From Cytophagales bacterium (GTDB lineage: Bacteria > Bacteroidota > Bacteroidia > Cytophagales > Cyclobacteriaceae), in NCBI GenBank assembly GCA_013298505.1, contig JAAFHY010000002.1, forward strand, positions 1 to 64,000: DNA of 64,000 nt, read 5' to 3'. Below the pieces are notes generated by a model that had not been told where the DNA came from, ran no database searches, and was given only the letters and a program-made list of their open reading frames with translations. This document shows positions 35,012-44,607 of this stretch, piece after piece. The stretch's first letter is position 1. Each line of letters begins with the position of its first letter. The position numbers and the translations under genes were made by a program.

Positions 35012-37399
35012 TTATTCCTCCTTCAATGAATCGACCGGATTCATCGCTGCTGTTTTGGCAACCTTGTAACCAATCGCTACAAAGCAAATAGCAAACAACA
35101 TGGTGATGGAAACAATAAAAGTAACAGCATTCGCTCCCTGATAGTATCGCCAAATGCTGCCCATGATCAGCTTCGATTGCATGTACCCGCCCAATGCACC
35201 AAAAATTGAAGCAGCCATAAGTATGATCACAAATTCGGTATTGATGATGCGTGCAATATTCAGCACTGAAGCCCCCAATACTTTTCGCACACCAATTTCT
35301 TTCATCCGTTTGATGATGTTCAACGATACCAGCGTAAACAACCCAGTGGCTGAAAGTAGCATGGAGATAATACCTAAAAAGACAAACATGTAAACAATAT
35401 TGAGGTTTACTTCATTTACTTCCTGAAGGCTATCTACCAACATACGCCCGTTATAGAGCCGGTTTGGGAATATTTTGTTCCACTCTTTATTCATCGCTGC
35501 ATTTACGGCAACAACATTTTCAGCTTTAGCACTTACGACTAACTGTGTGTAATCACTCGGCAGCACATAGCGAATCATCATCGGATCGAGTTCGCGCCAG
35601 AGGCCACGGGTGTAAACATCCTTTACAACTCCCACCACGTAGAGATTGATGGTATCTCTCCAAATTATCTTTTTCCCAATGGGTTTATCCCAACCAAACG
35701 CATCTGCCATTTTTTGTGTAATGATTATAGATTCTTTACGATCAGTTTCAGAATCTTTTATAAAATCTCTCCCCTCAGTAAGTTTTAATTGCATTGTGGC
35801 CAAATAATCATCACCTACTTCAATAATATCAACTTCGTGTTGAGTGGCCTCCCATTTTATTGGATCGTTCGAGCGATTAGAGAAAATCCCACTCTTCGCT
35901 CCGGCTATTGAAAGAACTGCTGGATTGGATTGAATTGCATTGCGATACGTGTCAAACTGACTTTGGTCATTTACTGGCGCAATGATCGATCCCCTGATGT
36001 CAAAACCTAAGTCGTAATCGCGCTGAAAATTTGCGTTCTGGATAAATCCAATGGCGCTTACAATGGCGGTTAGCGATATGCTAAATTGTAAACCCAACAA
36101 AATTCGGGTAAAGTAATTGGTACCACCTAACTCTTGCTTTCCTTTAAGAATTTTTACCGGCTCAAATTGACTGATGTAAAAAGCCGGATAACTTCCGGCA
36201 GCAATGCTTGTGAAAATCAATACACTAAATATAAAAACCAAGAACCGAGGATTGTCAAGATAATGTGGAGTAAGTTGAAAATATTGCCACATCAAATTCC
36301 ATCCCTTTATCAAAACATCTGAAAGAACCAACCCTACCAACAAAGCCATCAAGCAAATGAACATAGTTTCTCCAATGTACTGCACAATCAAATGAGAGCG
36401 GGTGCTGCCCATCACTTTGCGAAGACCTATTTCTTTAAGTCGTCTTGATGAAATGGCAATGGAAGTGTTCGTTAAGTTGAAACAAGAAATCAGTAAAATA
36501 AGAATACCCATTACAGACGAACCGATCACTGCAGAAATTGGCGGGGCATCCCACGTTCTGGCACGAACGTCATTGGCCCGATCTTGATGTGCCATGGTTG
36601 TGAATGGCTCTAATTGAAATTCTTTGATCTGAAAATCTTCGCGCACGGCATTGGTGTTTGCCGTATAAGGCTGCAATTGTTTATGAACATTGCTAACACG
36701 GCTAGCATCTGTGATTTGAACAAATACAGTAGTTTCAATATTTTTCCAATCATCGTCACGGATTTTTTTGAATTCATCCTTGTAATTCTCAAACGTTACA
36801 TACGAGGAACCATCACGAGTATAAAAGCTGCTGTTCATAGGTGGGTCTTTAAAAACCCCAATAACTTTTAACTCTCTTAACTCTTGGCCAAACACTTGAC
36901 TGATTACACGCCCTACGGCATCTTCTGTTGAACCAAACAATCGGATGGCCATTTCTGCACTCACCACCACACTGGTTTTATCGCCCAGTGCATTTGCATT
37001 GCCTACGATAAATTCAAATGAAAAAAGTTTAAAAAATTCAGGATCTACATAAATGCCGTTTGCCGGGAAGAGATCACTGTCAATTTTAAAATTTGAATTA
37101 GAAGGCAAGTAACGAGTAGATTGAGCTACATCGGTAAATGTTTTCTTTGCAATATCGCCCAAGGGAAAGGAAACCAAACTAAAGCGGGTGAATTTATCGT
37201 CAAACTCGCGCACAGAGTTGATTCGATATATAGTCTCATGGTTCTGGTGTATCCTATCAAAGTTAGCATCATACTCATAAGCGAAATAGCCAACAATAGC
37301 CAGTGCTATGGCTATCCCCATTCCAAACACATTGATTAAAATAAACAGCTTGTTCTTAAGCATGCTTCGGTAGGTAATCAAAAAGTAGTTTTTTATCAT
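35012..37399 (-). CDS. FtsX/MacB-type ABC transporter permease
   Basis: The product has 795 residues. One N-terminal helix (about 16-40), a MacB-like periplasmic domain, and an FtsX core (LTNTSIAISSRRLKEIGLRKVMG) are followed by a second periplasmic domain and a second FtsX core (SLNIIKRMKEIGVRKVLG). This tandem layout is typical of Bacteroidota permeases related to MacB, LolC and antimicrobial-peptide transporters. No ATP-binding subunit gene is adjacent, so its partner must be encoded elsewhere. The substrate is unknown. Confidence 0.9.
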   Translation of the reverse strand: MIKNYFLITYRSMLKNKLFILINVFGMGIAIALAIVGYFAYEYDANFDRIHQNHETIYRINSVREFDDKFTRFSLVSFPLGDIAKKTFTDVAQSTRYLPSNSNFKIDSDLFPANGIYVDPEFFKLFSFEFIVGNANALGDKTSVVVSAEMAIRLFGSTEDAVGRVISQVFGQELRELKVIGVFKDPPMNSSFYTRDGSSYVTFENYKDEFKKIRDDDWKNIETTVFVQITDASRVSNVHKQLQPYTANTNAVREDFQIKEFQLEPFTTMAHQDRANDVRARTWDAPPISAVIGSSVMGILILLISCFNLTNTSIAISSRRLKEIGLRKVMGSTRSHLIVQYIGETMFICLMALLVGLVLSDVLIKGWNLMWQYFQLTPHYLDNPRFLVFIFSVLIFTSIAAGSYPAFYISQFEPVKILKGKQELGGTNYFTRILLGLQFSISLTAIVSAIGFIQNANFQRDYDLGFDIRGSIIAPVNDQSQFDTYRNAIQSNPAVLSIAGAKSGIFSNRSNDPIKWEATQHEVDIIEVGDDYLATMQLKLTEGRDFIKDSETDRKESIIITQKMADAFGWDKPIGKKIIWRDTINLYVVGVVKDVYTRGLWRELDPMMIRYVLPSDYTQLVVSAKAENVVAVNAAMNKEWNKIFPNRLYNGRMLVDSLQEVNEVNLNIVYMFVFLGIISMLLSATGLFTLVSLNIIKRMKEIGVRKVLGASVLNIARIINTEFVIILMAASIFGALGGYMQSKLIMGSIWRYYQGANAVTFIVSITMLFAICFVAIGYKVAKTAAMNPVDSLKEE

Positions 37400-37566
37400 T
37401 AGCCGAAATTAAAAGATGAGTGACGATTCTTAAGAAGGTGTTATCTTCAAATCAAGTGCATTGAGTTTAATTTAACGCATTGAAAAGTATTTGGTTATGG
37501 CTTTTGAAGGTTTAAAGCCTTATTAATTCACCTTGCGGGGCGGTGATAAATTTGGGATTGAAAACC

Positions 37567-38949
37567 CTACCAATTGCAATTAGCTACACCAACACACGTA
37601 ATACTACCAACCCCCGACTTTTTAGGCGAGCCGGGTGCGCAAAAGGGATTGTAGTTTGGATATCCACTAATGACATCCACAAATGTCTTGGTGCGATCAA
37701 TCGGTGGATTGCTTCGAAAACTACCCCCATTGATGGTAACGGTTGATTGCGCACTTCGGGTTATAAATTGAGAGCCATACACGTTGCAGTTAGTAAACGT
37801 AATCTTGCCATTGCTGTTCGTCTCAATGGATTGATTCCAGACATCACTATTGTTTACCGTCAATGAACTATTCTGACCATAGCACGCCAACACCGCCAAT
37901 TGAAGTAAACTATTGTTGACCGTCACTTTGCCATCGCCCACAATACCAATCTCATTAATTGTCGAGTTATTGATGGTCAAAGAGGCCGATGTCAATGAGT
38001 ATATCTGCCAGGCGATAGGCCCTAACCGAACATTGTTAAGAGTAAGTCGACCGGGGACAATGATTCCATTTTGCAATCCAACACGTAAATCATTAATCGT
38101 CTCGTTACTATTTGATACAAAGTAACCGATGGCTACCTCTCCTGGCTCAATATTATTTCCAGTTATGCTAGCACTGGCATTTGGAAATAATTGAATGCCT
38201 AACCCAGGGCTGGAGTTAATTACAGACAACGACCAACGGACACCTGCGCCCAAATTGGAGCCTGCATTCCATGACCATGAAGTACTCACATCGGGTAGTT
38301 GGATAGTATGAGTACCCGAGGTCAATGCCATCCACAACCCTGTCTTGGTATCTGCACCACTGATAGAAACAGAACAACTATCATTCAAGTAAATTTCAGT
38401 AGGTATGTATGCGGAGTTGCTTATCTCCAATTTCGATTTGTTTCTAAAATTCCCCAGCAGCCAACTCGATTCGTTATCCAATTTGGCTCCATCGATGATC
38501 ATCGAAGAATTGTCCATGGCATCATACGACATGTAGATGTTCCCGTTTTCTGCTACCGTACCGATTTGCGTGCGCAGGCCAATGTTCTCTAACTTGATAA
38601 TACTATTTCCAGTAGACTTAATTGTGTATTGCGAGCTGAACTCATTGGCTATGGCAAACCCATCATTCATTAAACTCTTATTGCCTCGTACAATTAATTG
38701 TGCTTTATCTTGCAATAACACATTGCCTTTTACCACAAAACTATTTTCAGGCGCTTCGGTGTAGTCAATGATCAATATTGCGTTCCCTTTCACGGTTAGA
38801 TTTCCCACTGTCTTGGTTGTTGTAATTGTTCTATTTTCTGTCACCATCATATCTGCACCGTTTTCATCAGGAGTAATATCAGTATTGCATGAGACACACT
38901 GTAGTAGCGCTATAAGAGAAAGCAAACCGAGGGCAGGTGTTGATCTCAT
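37567..38949 (-). CDS. Secreted lipoprotein, probable beta-helix repeat protein
   Basis: The product has 460 residues. The N-terminus MRSTPALGLLSLIALLQCVSC ends in a lipobox-like VSC (lipidated Cys21). The mature part is built of strands rich in Asn, Thr, Ser and Ile with periodic turns (SSLTVNNSDVWNQSI, GKITFTNCNVYG), suggesting a right-handed parallel beta-helix. It ends in a cysteine-bearing tail, CVGVANCNW. No catalytic motif is visible. The family is not recognised; adhesion or polysaccharide contact is possible but unproven. Confidence 0.7.
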   Translation of the reverse strand: MRSTPALGLLSLIALLQCVSCNTDITPDENGADMMVTENRTITTTKTVGNLTVKGNAILIIDYTEAPENSFVVKGNVLLQDKAQLIVRGNKSLMNDGFAIANEFSSQYTIKSTGNSIIKLENIGLRTQIGTVAENGNIYMSYDAMDNSSMIIDGAKLDNESSWLLGNFRNKSKLEISNSAYIPTEIYLNDSCSVSISGADTKTGLWMALTSGTHTIQLPDVSTSWSWNAGSNLGAGVRWSLSVINSSPGLGIQLFPNASASITGNNIEPGEVAIGYFVSNSNETINDLRVGLQNGIIVPGRLTLNNVRLGPIAWQIYSLTSASLTINNSTINEIGIVGDGKVTVNNSLLQLAVLACYGQNSSLTVNNSDVWNQSIETNSNGKITFTNCNVYGSQFITRSAQSTVTINGGSFRSNPPIDRTKTFVDVISGYPNYNPFCAPGSPKKSGVGSITCVGVANCNW

Positions 38950-39041
38950 GATACTATTTTACTGTTAGACATAAGAACTGACCAATATGTTGCATTTGGT
39001 GTTTGCAAGAGCCGTATTTTAATGTTATTCCGCCCTCATTA

Positions 39042-39425
39042 TCATCGCTTTCTTTTATGCCCCAAGTGAGGGTTTCTAAAACTTGGTATGGCCAAAAAAT
39101 AGTATTGAATGCCAAACCCGATGCTAACATCAAATCCATTAAAGGGCGAATAATAGGCTCCCAGCGAAGGGCCAATGCCCCAACTATTTGGATTGATCAC
39201 ATGCTTCTTTTGAGAAGTGACTGGCTTCACGGTTGGTGTAGTCCATAGCGTATCGGAGTGGATATAGTGAGCTATGCGTATGGTGTCGTACTTATATTTA
39301 AACACAACTGTATCTCTATAAATAAACCGATAAACAACTGAGTCTTTAACGTTGGTTGGTTGTACTTGAGCCACCACTAGTGAAATGGTAAAAGTGAAGA
39401 TGATAAGGCTTATGGCTCGGCTCAT
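39042..39425 (-). CDS. Small exported protein, outer-membrane beta-barrel-like end
   Basis: The product has 127 residues. The signal peptide (about 1-19, ending ISLVVA) is followed by a Thr/Tyr/Asp-rich linker and a C-terminal part WGIGPSLGAYYSPFNGFDV with strands ending in a basic tail. The pattern resembles small outer-membrane barrel-like proteins of Bacteroidota. The family is not recognised. It is divergent from the TrhA-like gene. No frame problem is needed to explain its short length. Confidence 0.6.
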   Translation of the reverse strand: MSRAISLIIFTFTISLVVAQVQPTNVKDSVVYRFIYRDTVVFKYKYDTIRIAHYIHSDTLWTTPTVKPVTSQKKHVINPNSWGIGPSLGAYYSPFNGFDVSIGFGIQYYFLAIPSFRNPHLGHKRKR

Positions 39426-39530
39426 TAAATTGATTTATTAATTTAAAGGTATAGAAAATTGTTAAGATGTAATCCTGCAATTTTCTACTTTGCATTGCAT
39501 TAACCAGATCATTTTTAAGCCAAAAAGATT

Positions 39531-40175
39531 TTGAATAGTTCAATAACGAAAGGACGCAATCAATCTATTGGAGAAGAAATTGCCAATAGCATAAGTCATG
39601 GAATTGGTTTTTTAGGAGCGGTGGCCGTTACGCCTATTCTGATTGTCGGTGCCATCCCGAAAGGAAATTTGGCCGTGGTTGGTGTTAGTATTTTTGGCGG
39701 CACTATGATGTTGTTGTACCTATCCTCTACACTCTATCATGCTTTTACACACATCAAAACAAAAAAAGTTTTTAACATCTTCGATCACGGAGCCATTTTT
39801 TTACTAATAGCTGGAACGTACACACCCTTTACACTCGGGGTACTGCGTGGGGTATGGGGCTGGACGTTGTTAGTGGTAGTATGGGTACTGGCCATATTGG
39901 GCGTGGTGTTAAAATCTACTGCTGGGGCAACGAGCGGAAAACTGTCCACTACGCTGTATTTGGCAATGGGCTGGCTTGCCGTCTTTGCCATAAAACCTTT
40001 TTGGCTAAACATGCCTGCCGCAGGTTTAGTGTGGCTATTGGCTGGTGGCCTGATGTACTCGCTAGGTGTAGTTTTTTTTGTTGCTGAGCGCATTCGCTAT
40101 CATCATTTTATTTGGCATTTGTTCGTAATGGGCGGCACGGCTTGTCATGTTGTTGCTGTGCTGAAGTATGCTTAG
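39531..40175 (+). CDS. trhA: Hemolysin III / PAQR-type membrane protein (TrhA-like)
   Basis: The product has 214 residues with seven membrane segments. PAQR-type metal residues are visible: ISHGIG, LYHAFTH, FDHGAIFLLIAGTYTPF and the C-terminal HHFIWHLFVMGGTACH. The best start is TTG at 39531, because family members begin close to the IGEEIANSISHG segment and the next ATG is inside the second helix. The family regulates membrane composition and fluidity. Its neighbours are unrelated. Confidence 0.88.
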   Translation: MNSSITKGRNQSIGEEIANSISHGIGFLGAVAVTPILIVGAIPKGNLAVVGVSIFGGTMMLLYLSSTLYHAFTHIKTKKVFNIFDHGAIFLLIAGTYTPFTLGVLRGVWGWTLLVVVWVLAILGVVLKSTAGATSGKLSTTLYLAMGWLAVFAIKPFWLNMPAAGLVWLLAGGLMYSLGVVFFVAERIRYHHFIWHLFVMGGTACHVVAVLKYA

Positions 40176-40286
40176 CAAGTGTTGAGGCAATTGCCCGTTT
40201 CTACTATCTGAATTTACTGAACCCAATCTGCTTTTGGTAAACCGATATAATTTTTCTTATATTCGATTGTCTAAAACAAATGGCTT

Positions 40287-40781
40287 ATGAAAAATTTACT
40301 CTATCTTTTTGTTACTCTCCTTATCACATCATGTTCGCCTAGCTTAAAGGCAACAAAAGAAAAATGTTTGGACTTAAGCGATCTGGCCAATGGCAAAGTT
40401 ACTTTTGAAGTGAACGAAGGCACTGATAAAGCCAAGCCGAAAGAAAGCTATCCGCGCAACTACTTGATTGAAGTATACGAAGATCATGCACGAACCAACT
40501 TGCTAAGTAATTTGCTACTGTACCGCAAAGCTAATTTTGCTCTCACCATTACGCTTGATCCGGCCAAGAAAAAAGAGTATTGCATTCTCATCCACAAAGA
40601 TCGGCTGCTGGCAGGGTATCAATTAATGGAGTGGGAGAAAATGAATAATGGGCAAGCTGGCATCATCAAAAAGGAAAATACCTACTACGCTTCAACCAGT
40701 AATTTTTTCGTTCCACTAATAACAAAAATCACCAGTAAAGATGGTGCTGGTGGCGATGGCGTGAAGGCGGTTATCGACTGA
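40287..40781 (+). CDS. Lipoprotein of unknown family (partner of CHAT gene)
   Basis: The product has 164 residues. The N-terminal signal ends in a lipobox TSC with Cys16. The mature region is mixed strand/helix and Lys-rich, with no recognised motif. It ends 10 bases before the start of the TPR-CHAT gene on the same strand, so the two are very probably cotranscribed and both sent across the inner membrane. The lipoprotein could be a substrate, anchor or inhibitor of the protease, but nothing in the sequence decides this. Confidence 0.8.
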   Translation: MKNLLYLFVTLLITSCSPSLKATKEKCLDLSDLANGKVTFEVNEGTDKAKPKESYPRNYLIEVYEDHARTNLLSNLLLYRKANFALTITLDPAKKKEYCILIHKDRLLAGYQLMEWEKMNNGQAGIIKKENTYYASTSNFFVPLITKITSKDGAGGDGVKAVID

Positions 40782-40791
40782 GTGCCCCGTC

Positions 40792-43700
40792 ATGTTTCGG
40801 TGCTTATTTTGTAGTTGTGTTGCTTGGTTATTAACGACTGTTGCGTTCTCACAGAAAGCTCCTGACAACCTAACAAAAGGCACCGACTTTCTTTTAGTCG
40901 AAGAATTTAGGCCAGCCTATTTTTACTTAAGGCAAGCGCAAAATGCGCCACCACGTAAAAACAGTTTAGAAGACGGCCGCTTCGCACTTGCCGAACTATT
41001 TCTTCTGCAAAATCAATTTGATTCTACCGCACAATTTTTTGATCAATCTAAAAAGCAATCGTCAAATGTAGCGGTGCGTTTTTTATCTTCTCTTCGTGCC
41101 TTTCAGCTGGCTGATTTTGAAATGGCCGATAACGAGTTTACTAAATTAAGTAACGATGTGCCCCGCCAGCAGTCAATCTTGTTAGGGAAAATTCACTACT
41201 ACCAAGGTGTTATTCAATTTAAAAAGCGAAGCGCACAATCTATTCCACTCGCTATTCAGCATCTGCAAAAATCTATTCAGTACTTCAAAGTTGATTCGTT
41301 GCGTACATACATTAAGCTAGCAATGGCGCGATTGCAACTTGCCGATGCGTATCGGGTAGCAAACGAACCATCTCAGGCATTGGCACAATCAAAACTATCG
41401 TTACATATTTTTGTCAGCTCACCTTATTCAAAGCCGCAATACCTCGCGAATGTGTATGGTGTAGATGGCAAGATCTATTACTCGCTGGGAAAACCAATCA
41501 AAGCCAAAGAGTTGTTTGACAAATCGCTTCAGTTGCAACTTACTTCAAATGCTGATAGTGCCTCGATTGGAGCAACCTACGCCAATTTAGGTTTATGCTA
41601 CGATGATTTAAGTGATTACGCCAATTGCGAAAAATCGTACGAGCGGGTTTATGCCTACTGGCAATCGTTAAAAAACCAACCCGATCGCCTTGTTACCTTC
41701 GCCAACAACTACGCGCTTTTCCTCCATGACGCTGTTCAAGAATCAGCTACGGCAATCCATACCTTAGAAAAAATTTTACCCATTGTGGAGGCAAGAAAAG
41801 TTCAGTCTAGTTTTTCCATCTATCAAACCTACTATAACCTGGCGACTATTTACTACGACTTAGAAGATTATCCATCTACCAAAAAATATTTATCGCTGTT
41901 AGATGACTTTACAAGTAAAAATCCAAAAGATCTTAATGCGGCAACCCTTCTTCGCATCGAACAACTAAGGGCTATGTGGATGCGAAAAGAGAATAAATTT
42001 AGCGAAGCTCTTGACGTCTGCCAATCGCTAAACGCTGAACTTGATTCGATCGAACTAAAAGCTAATGACCGTGCATCTTTTTATACCGCCTATGCCGACA
42101 TGCTGATGAGTGCCGATAGCTTTAAACTAACCAATACGTTTTTGCGAAAAGCACTAGCCATTTACAAGGAAAAAGAAAACAGTAGCAAGCAAATCGAAAT
42201 TGCCAATCTGCTTGCCATCAATTTTTTTCAACTCAATAGCTACGATAGTGCCTATCGCTATGCCATGCTAGCCCTAGAGCAAAATGCATTGCGTGTGCCT
42301 GGGCTAATCTATCCTTACAAAAATCCACATCAGGCGATCCAAGCATGCTATATTGTAATTGCTTCGCTTCTAAAAGAATTTGAACATCAACCTGATCGAA
42401 GGCTGCTCGAAAAATCAATACCCTTTGAGCAACTGGGCTTGGATTTAATAAAGTCTGTTCGTAAAAATCTGTACAGCGATGCCGACCGGATACGCTACAA
42501 CCAAAACGTAACTAAATTCTACGAGGCGCTTGCATTGCTTGAATGGCAACGATGGAATGCAAAGCAGCAAGAAGCGTCTAACAAATTTTTTGAGTATGCC
42601 GAAGAGAGTAAATTTCAAGCTTTAGCAAACAGCCTTAGTGTTAATCGTGTAAACTCATTCAAAGAGATAAATGCTTCGTTGCTTACAGAAGAAAGGCTGC
42701 TAGCAAAACAAAAAAATCTTGAAAACACACGATTGGTACAATTACTGACAGCGACTAGCGAAACAGATGACTTTTCGGCAAGTACCCAACAATCACAAGA
42801 GCAATTGCATAAACTTGAAACTACCCATGCGCGGTTCTTAGATTCTTTACGAACAAACTTTGCGGGGTATTATGAATTAAAATACGGAGGCCAATCGCTG
42901 AGTTTATCTAAGTTTCAAAATGAACTTACTACCACACAATTGGTACTGCAGCTAAAAGTTCTTGATAGTGTTATTGTTATTCAAGCCATTACAAAAAAGA
43001 GTTCAGTACTTTTTAAAATACCTAACTCAGAAAAAATCGGCAGCCAACTAAAGAAATTACGTAATCAAATTAACTTTAAAATGGAAAGCGAATTTATTGA
43101 TCTCTCCTATCAGGTATATCACCAACTTATTGCACCTGTGCTTGCGAGGTTAGCTAAAACTGATTTTAAGTGCGAATTGATCACGATTATCCCCGATCAG
43201 TACTTTTATTCCTTTCCCTTCGAAGCACTAGTAGTTCAGCGAGAACCGCTAAGATATTTGATTCAAGAATATGAAATTGCATATGCCTATTCGTGCAACT
43301 TGCTTATTCAAAGTAAACGGAGCGAAGCACCTTACGCTAGCACTACCTTTTTAGGAGTTGCTCCAGACTTTGGAGCACAAGAATATTTAAGCGGTGGCCG
43401 CTCAACTTCCGTGGAACTTTCTGCTGCTGTCCAGTATGATGATTTCGGATTTCAACCCCTTGCCGAAAATAAAAACGAAATTGACTTGATCGAAAACTTA
43501 ACAGGAAAGTCGGCTGATAATCTCTTGTTAAGTGGTGATGGAGCTAACGAGCAACAAATAAAAAAACTGAATCTAAGCCGCTATAGATACATTCATTTTG
43601 CTACCCACGGGTTTATTGACCACAACCTCTCTGGCCTATCCGGATTGGCTCTAACCAATTCTGGAGAAAGAGAAGATAATGTTTTGTACAGTTCAGAAAT

Positions 43701-44019
43701 CTATAATTTAACCATGCGTGCTGACTTGGTTTGCTTATCGGCCTGCGAAACAGGACTGGGTCAAAATGCGCTGGGCGAAGGACTCATTGGGTTGGGGCGC
43801 GCATTTTTCTATTCGGGTGCAAGAAACCTGTTGGTTTCGCTATGGAAAGTGCCGGATAAAAGTACCTCGCTTTTCATGGTCGATTTTTACAAAACATTAC
43901 TACCCTCGAAAAGCAGAACATCGGCTTCGCTGCGTCAAGCAAAACTTTCGATGCTAAAAAACCCACTCTATCAAAATCCGTACTACTGGGCTCCGTTTAT
44001 TTTGATTGGCGGTAATTGA
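40792..44019 (+). CDS. Exported TPR-CHAT protease
   Basis: The product has 1075 residues. The signal peptide is at about 1-20 (ending TVAFSQ). TPR-like helical repeats run from about 25 to 520 (ALAQSKLSLHIF, ATYANLGLCYDDLSDYANCE). A coiled-coil-rich linker at about 560-690 precedes the C-terminal CHAT domain (about 730-1075). The caspase-like His939 (HFATHGF) and Cys985 (LSACETGLG) are intact, with the following GAR-x-LLVSLW segment typical of CHAT. Most described TPR-CHAT proteases are cytosolic; this one is exported and preceded by a lipoprotein gene. The target is unknown. Confidence 0.9.
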   Translation: MFRCLFCSCVAWLLTTVAFSQKAPDNLTKGTDFLLVEEFRPAYFYLRQAQNAPPRKNSLEDGRFALAELFLLQNQFDSTAQFFDQSKKQSSNVAVRFLSSLRAFQLADFEMADNEFTKLSNDVPRQQSILLGKIHYYQGVIQFKKRSAQSIPLAIQHLQKSIQYFKVDSLRTYIKLAMARLQLADAYRVANEPSQALAQSKLSLHIFVSSPYSKPQYLANVYGVDGKIYYSLGKPIKAKELFDKSLQLQLTSNADSASIGATYANLGLCYDDLSDYANCEKSYERVYAYWQSLKNQPDRLVTFANNYALFLHDAVQESATAIHTLEKILPIVEARKVQSSFSIYQTYYNLATIYYDLEDYPSTKKYLSLLDDFTSKNPKDLNAATLLRIEQLRAMWMRKENKFSEALDVCQSLNAELDSIELKANDRASFYTAYADMLMSADSFKLTNTFLRKALAIYKEKENSSKQIEIANLLAINFFQLNSYDSAYRYAMLALEQNALRVPGLIYPYKNPHQAIQACYIVIASLLKEFEHQPDRRLLEKSIPFEQLGLDLIKSVRKNLYSDADRIRYNQNVTKFYEALALLEWQRWNAKQQEASNKFFEYAEESKFQALANSLSVNRVNSFKEINASLLTEERLLAKQKNLENTRLVQLLTATSETDDFSASTQQSQEQLHKLETTHARFLDSLRTNFAGYYELKYGGQSLSLSKFQNELTTTQLVLQLKVLDSVIVIQAITKKSSVLFKIPNSEKIGSQLKKLRNQINFKMESEFIDLSYQVYHQLIAPVLARLAKTDFKCELITIIPDQYFYSFPFEALVVQREPLRYLIQEYEIAYAYSCNLLIQSKRSEAPYASTTFLGVAPDFGAQEYLSGGRSTSVELSAAVQYDDFGFQPLAENKNEIDLIENLTGKSADNLLLSGDGANEQQIKKLNLSRYRYIHFATHGFIDHNLSGLSGLALTNSGEREDNVLYSSEIYNLTMRADLVCLSACETGLGQNALGEGLIGLGRAFFYSGARNLLVSLWKVPDKSTSLFMVDFYKTLLPSKSRTSASLRQAKLSMLKNPLYQNPYYWAPFILIGGN

Positions 44020-44141
44020 GGCTTACCTAGTATCAAGTTATCATGATTCACTTTGATACGTTTACAAGATTATCTGGTTAAAAATTTAGACTAGTTATAA
44101 ACTACAGTCACTTATATTTACCTTGTACCAAACTCAATTCC

Positions 44142-44555
44142 ATGACCGTTACAAAATTCTTAACCTCTTACATATTAACTGCTATCGTATTTTTCTCAAT
44201 CGACTTGATTTGGTTAGGAGTTGTCGCTAAAGATCTTTACAGAAAGCATTTAGGATTTTTGCTAGCTGATCAGGTGAACTGGGCAGCCGCCATCGTTTTC
44301 TACTTACTTTTTATAGTCGGCATTTTTGTGTTTGTTATTTTGCCTTCGCTAGAAAAAAACTCGTTACTGCACGCGATTTTGCTTGGGGGCTTCTTCGGGT
44401 TTATCACCTATGCCACTTACGATCTTACTAATTTGGCAACTTTAAAAAATTGGCCTTTGCCCATTGTGATTATTGACTTAATGTGGGGCACAGTATTGAC
44501 CGCAGCTGTTGGTGGTGCTGGTTTTTTCATTTGCAAATGGGTAACGAGCAGGTAA
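44142..44555 (+). CDS. DUF2177 membrane protein
   Basis: The product has 137 residues with four membrane helices and the DUF2177 pattern, including SIDLIWLGVVAKDLY near the start, GFFGFITYATYDLTN in the middle and WGTVLTA at the third helix. The function of the family is unknown. It lies between the CHAT gene and the arginyltransferase-like gene on the same strand, with gaps of 122 and 52 bases, and may be independent. Confidence 0.9.
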   Translation: MTVTKFLTSYILTAIVFFSIDLIWLGVVAKDLYRKHLGFLLADQVNWAAAIVFYLLFIVGIFVFVILPSLEKNSLLHAILLGGFFGFITYATYDLTNLATLKNWPLPIVIIDLMWGTVLTAAVGGAGFFICKWVTSR

Positions 44556-44607
44556 ACTTTCTATCTCATCTTTTAAGTAATGCCTAATTATTTTGTTTTA
44601 CGATTTG

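Noticed and set aside
37501-37520. GGCTTT/AAAGCC hairpin between the permease and the lipoprotein gene
   Set aside because: A six-base stem with no following T-run on the relevant strand; too weak to call a terminator.
38954-39175. Alternative minus-strand reading frame overlapping the small exported protein
   Set aside because: It overlaps the end of 39042-39425 in another frame and has no signal or family features. A frameshift in the neighbouring gene is not needed because that gene ends normally.
44029-44065. Hairpin GTATCAAGT with ACTTTGATAC after the CHAT gene
   Set aside because: The stem has a bulge and no T-run follows, so a terminator call is not supported.
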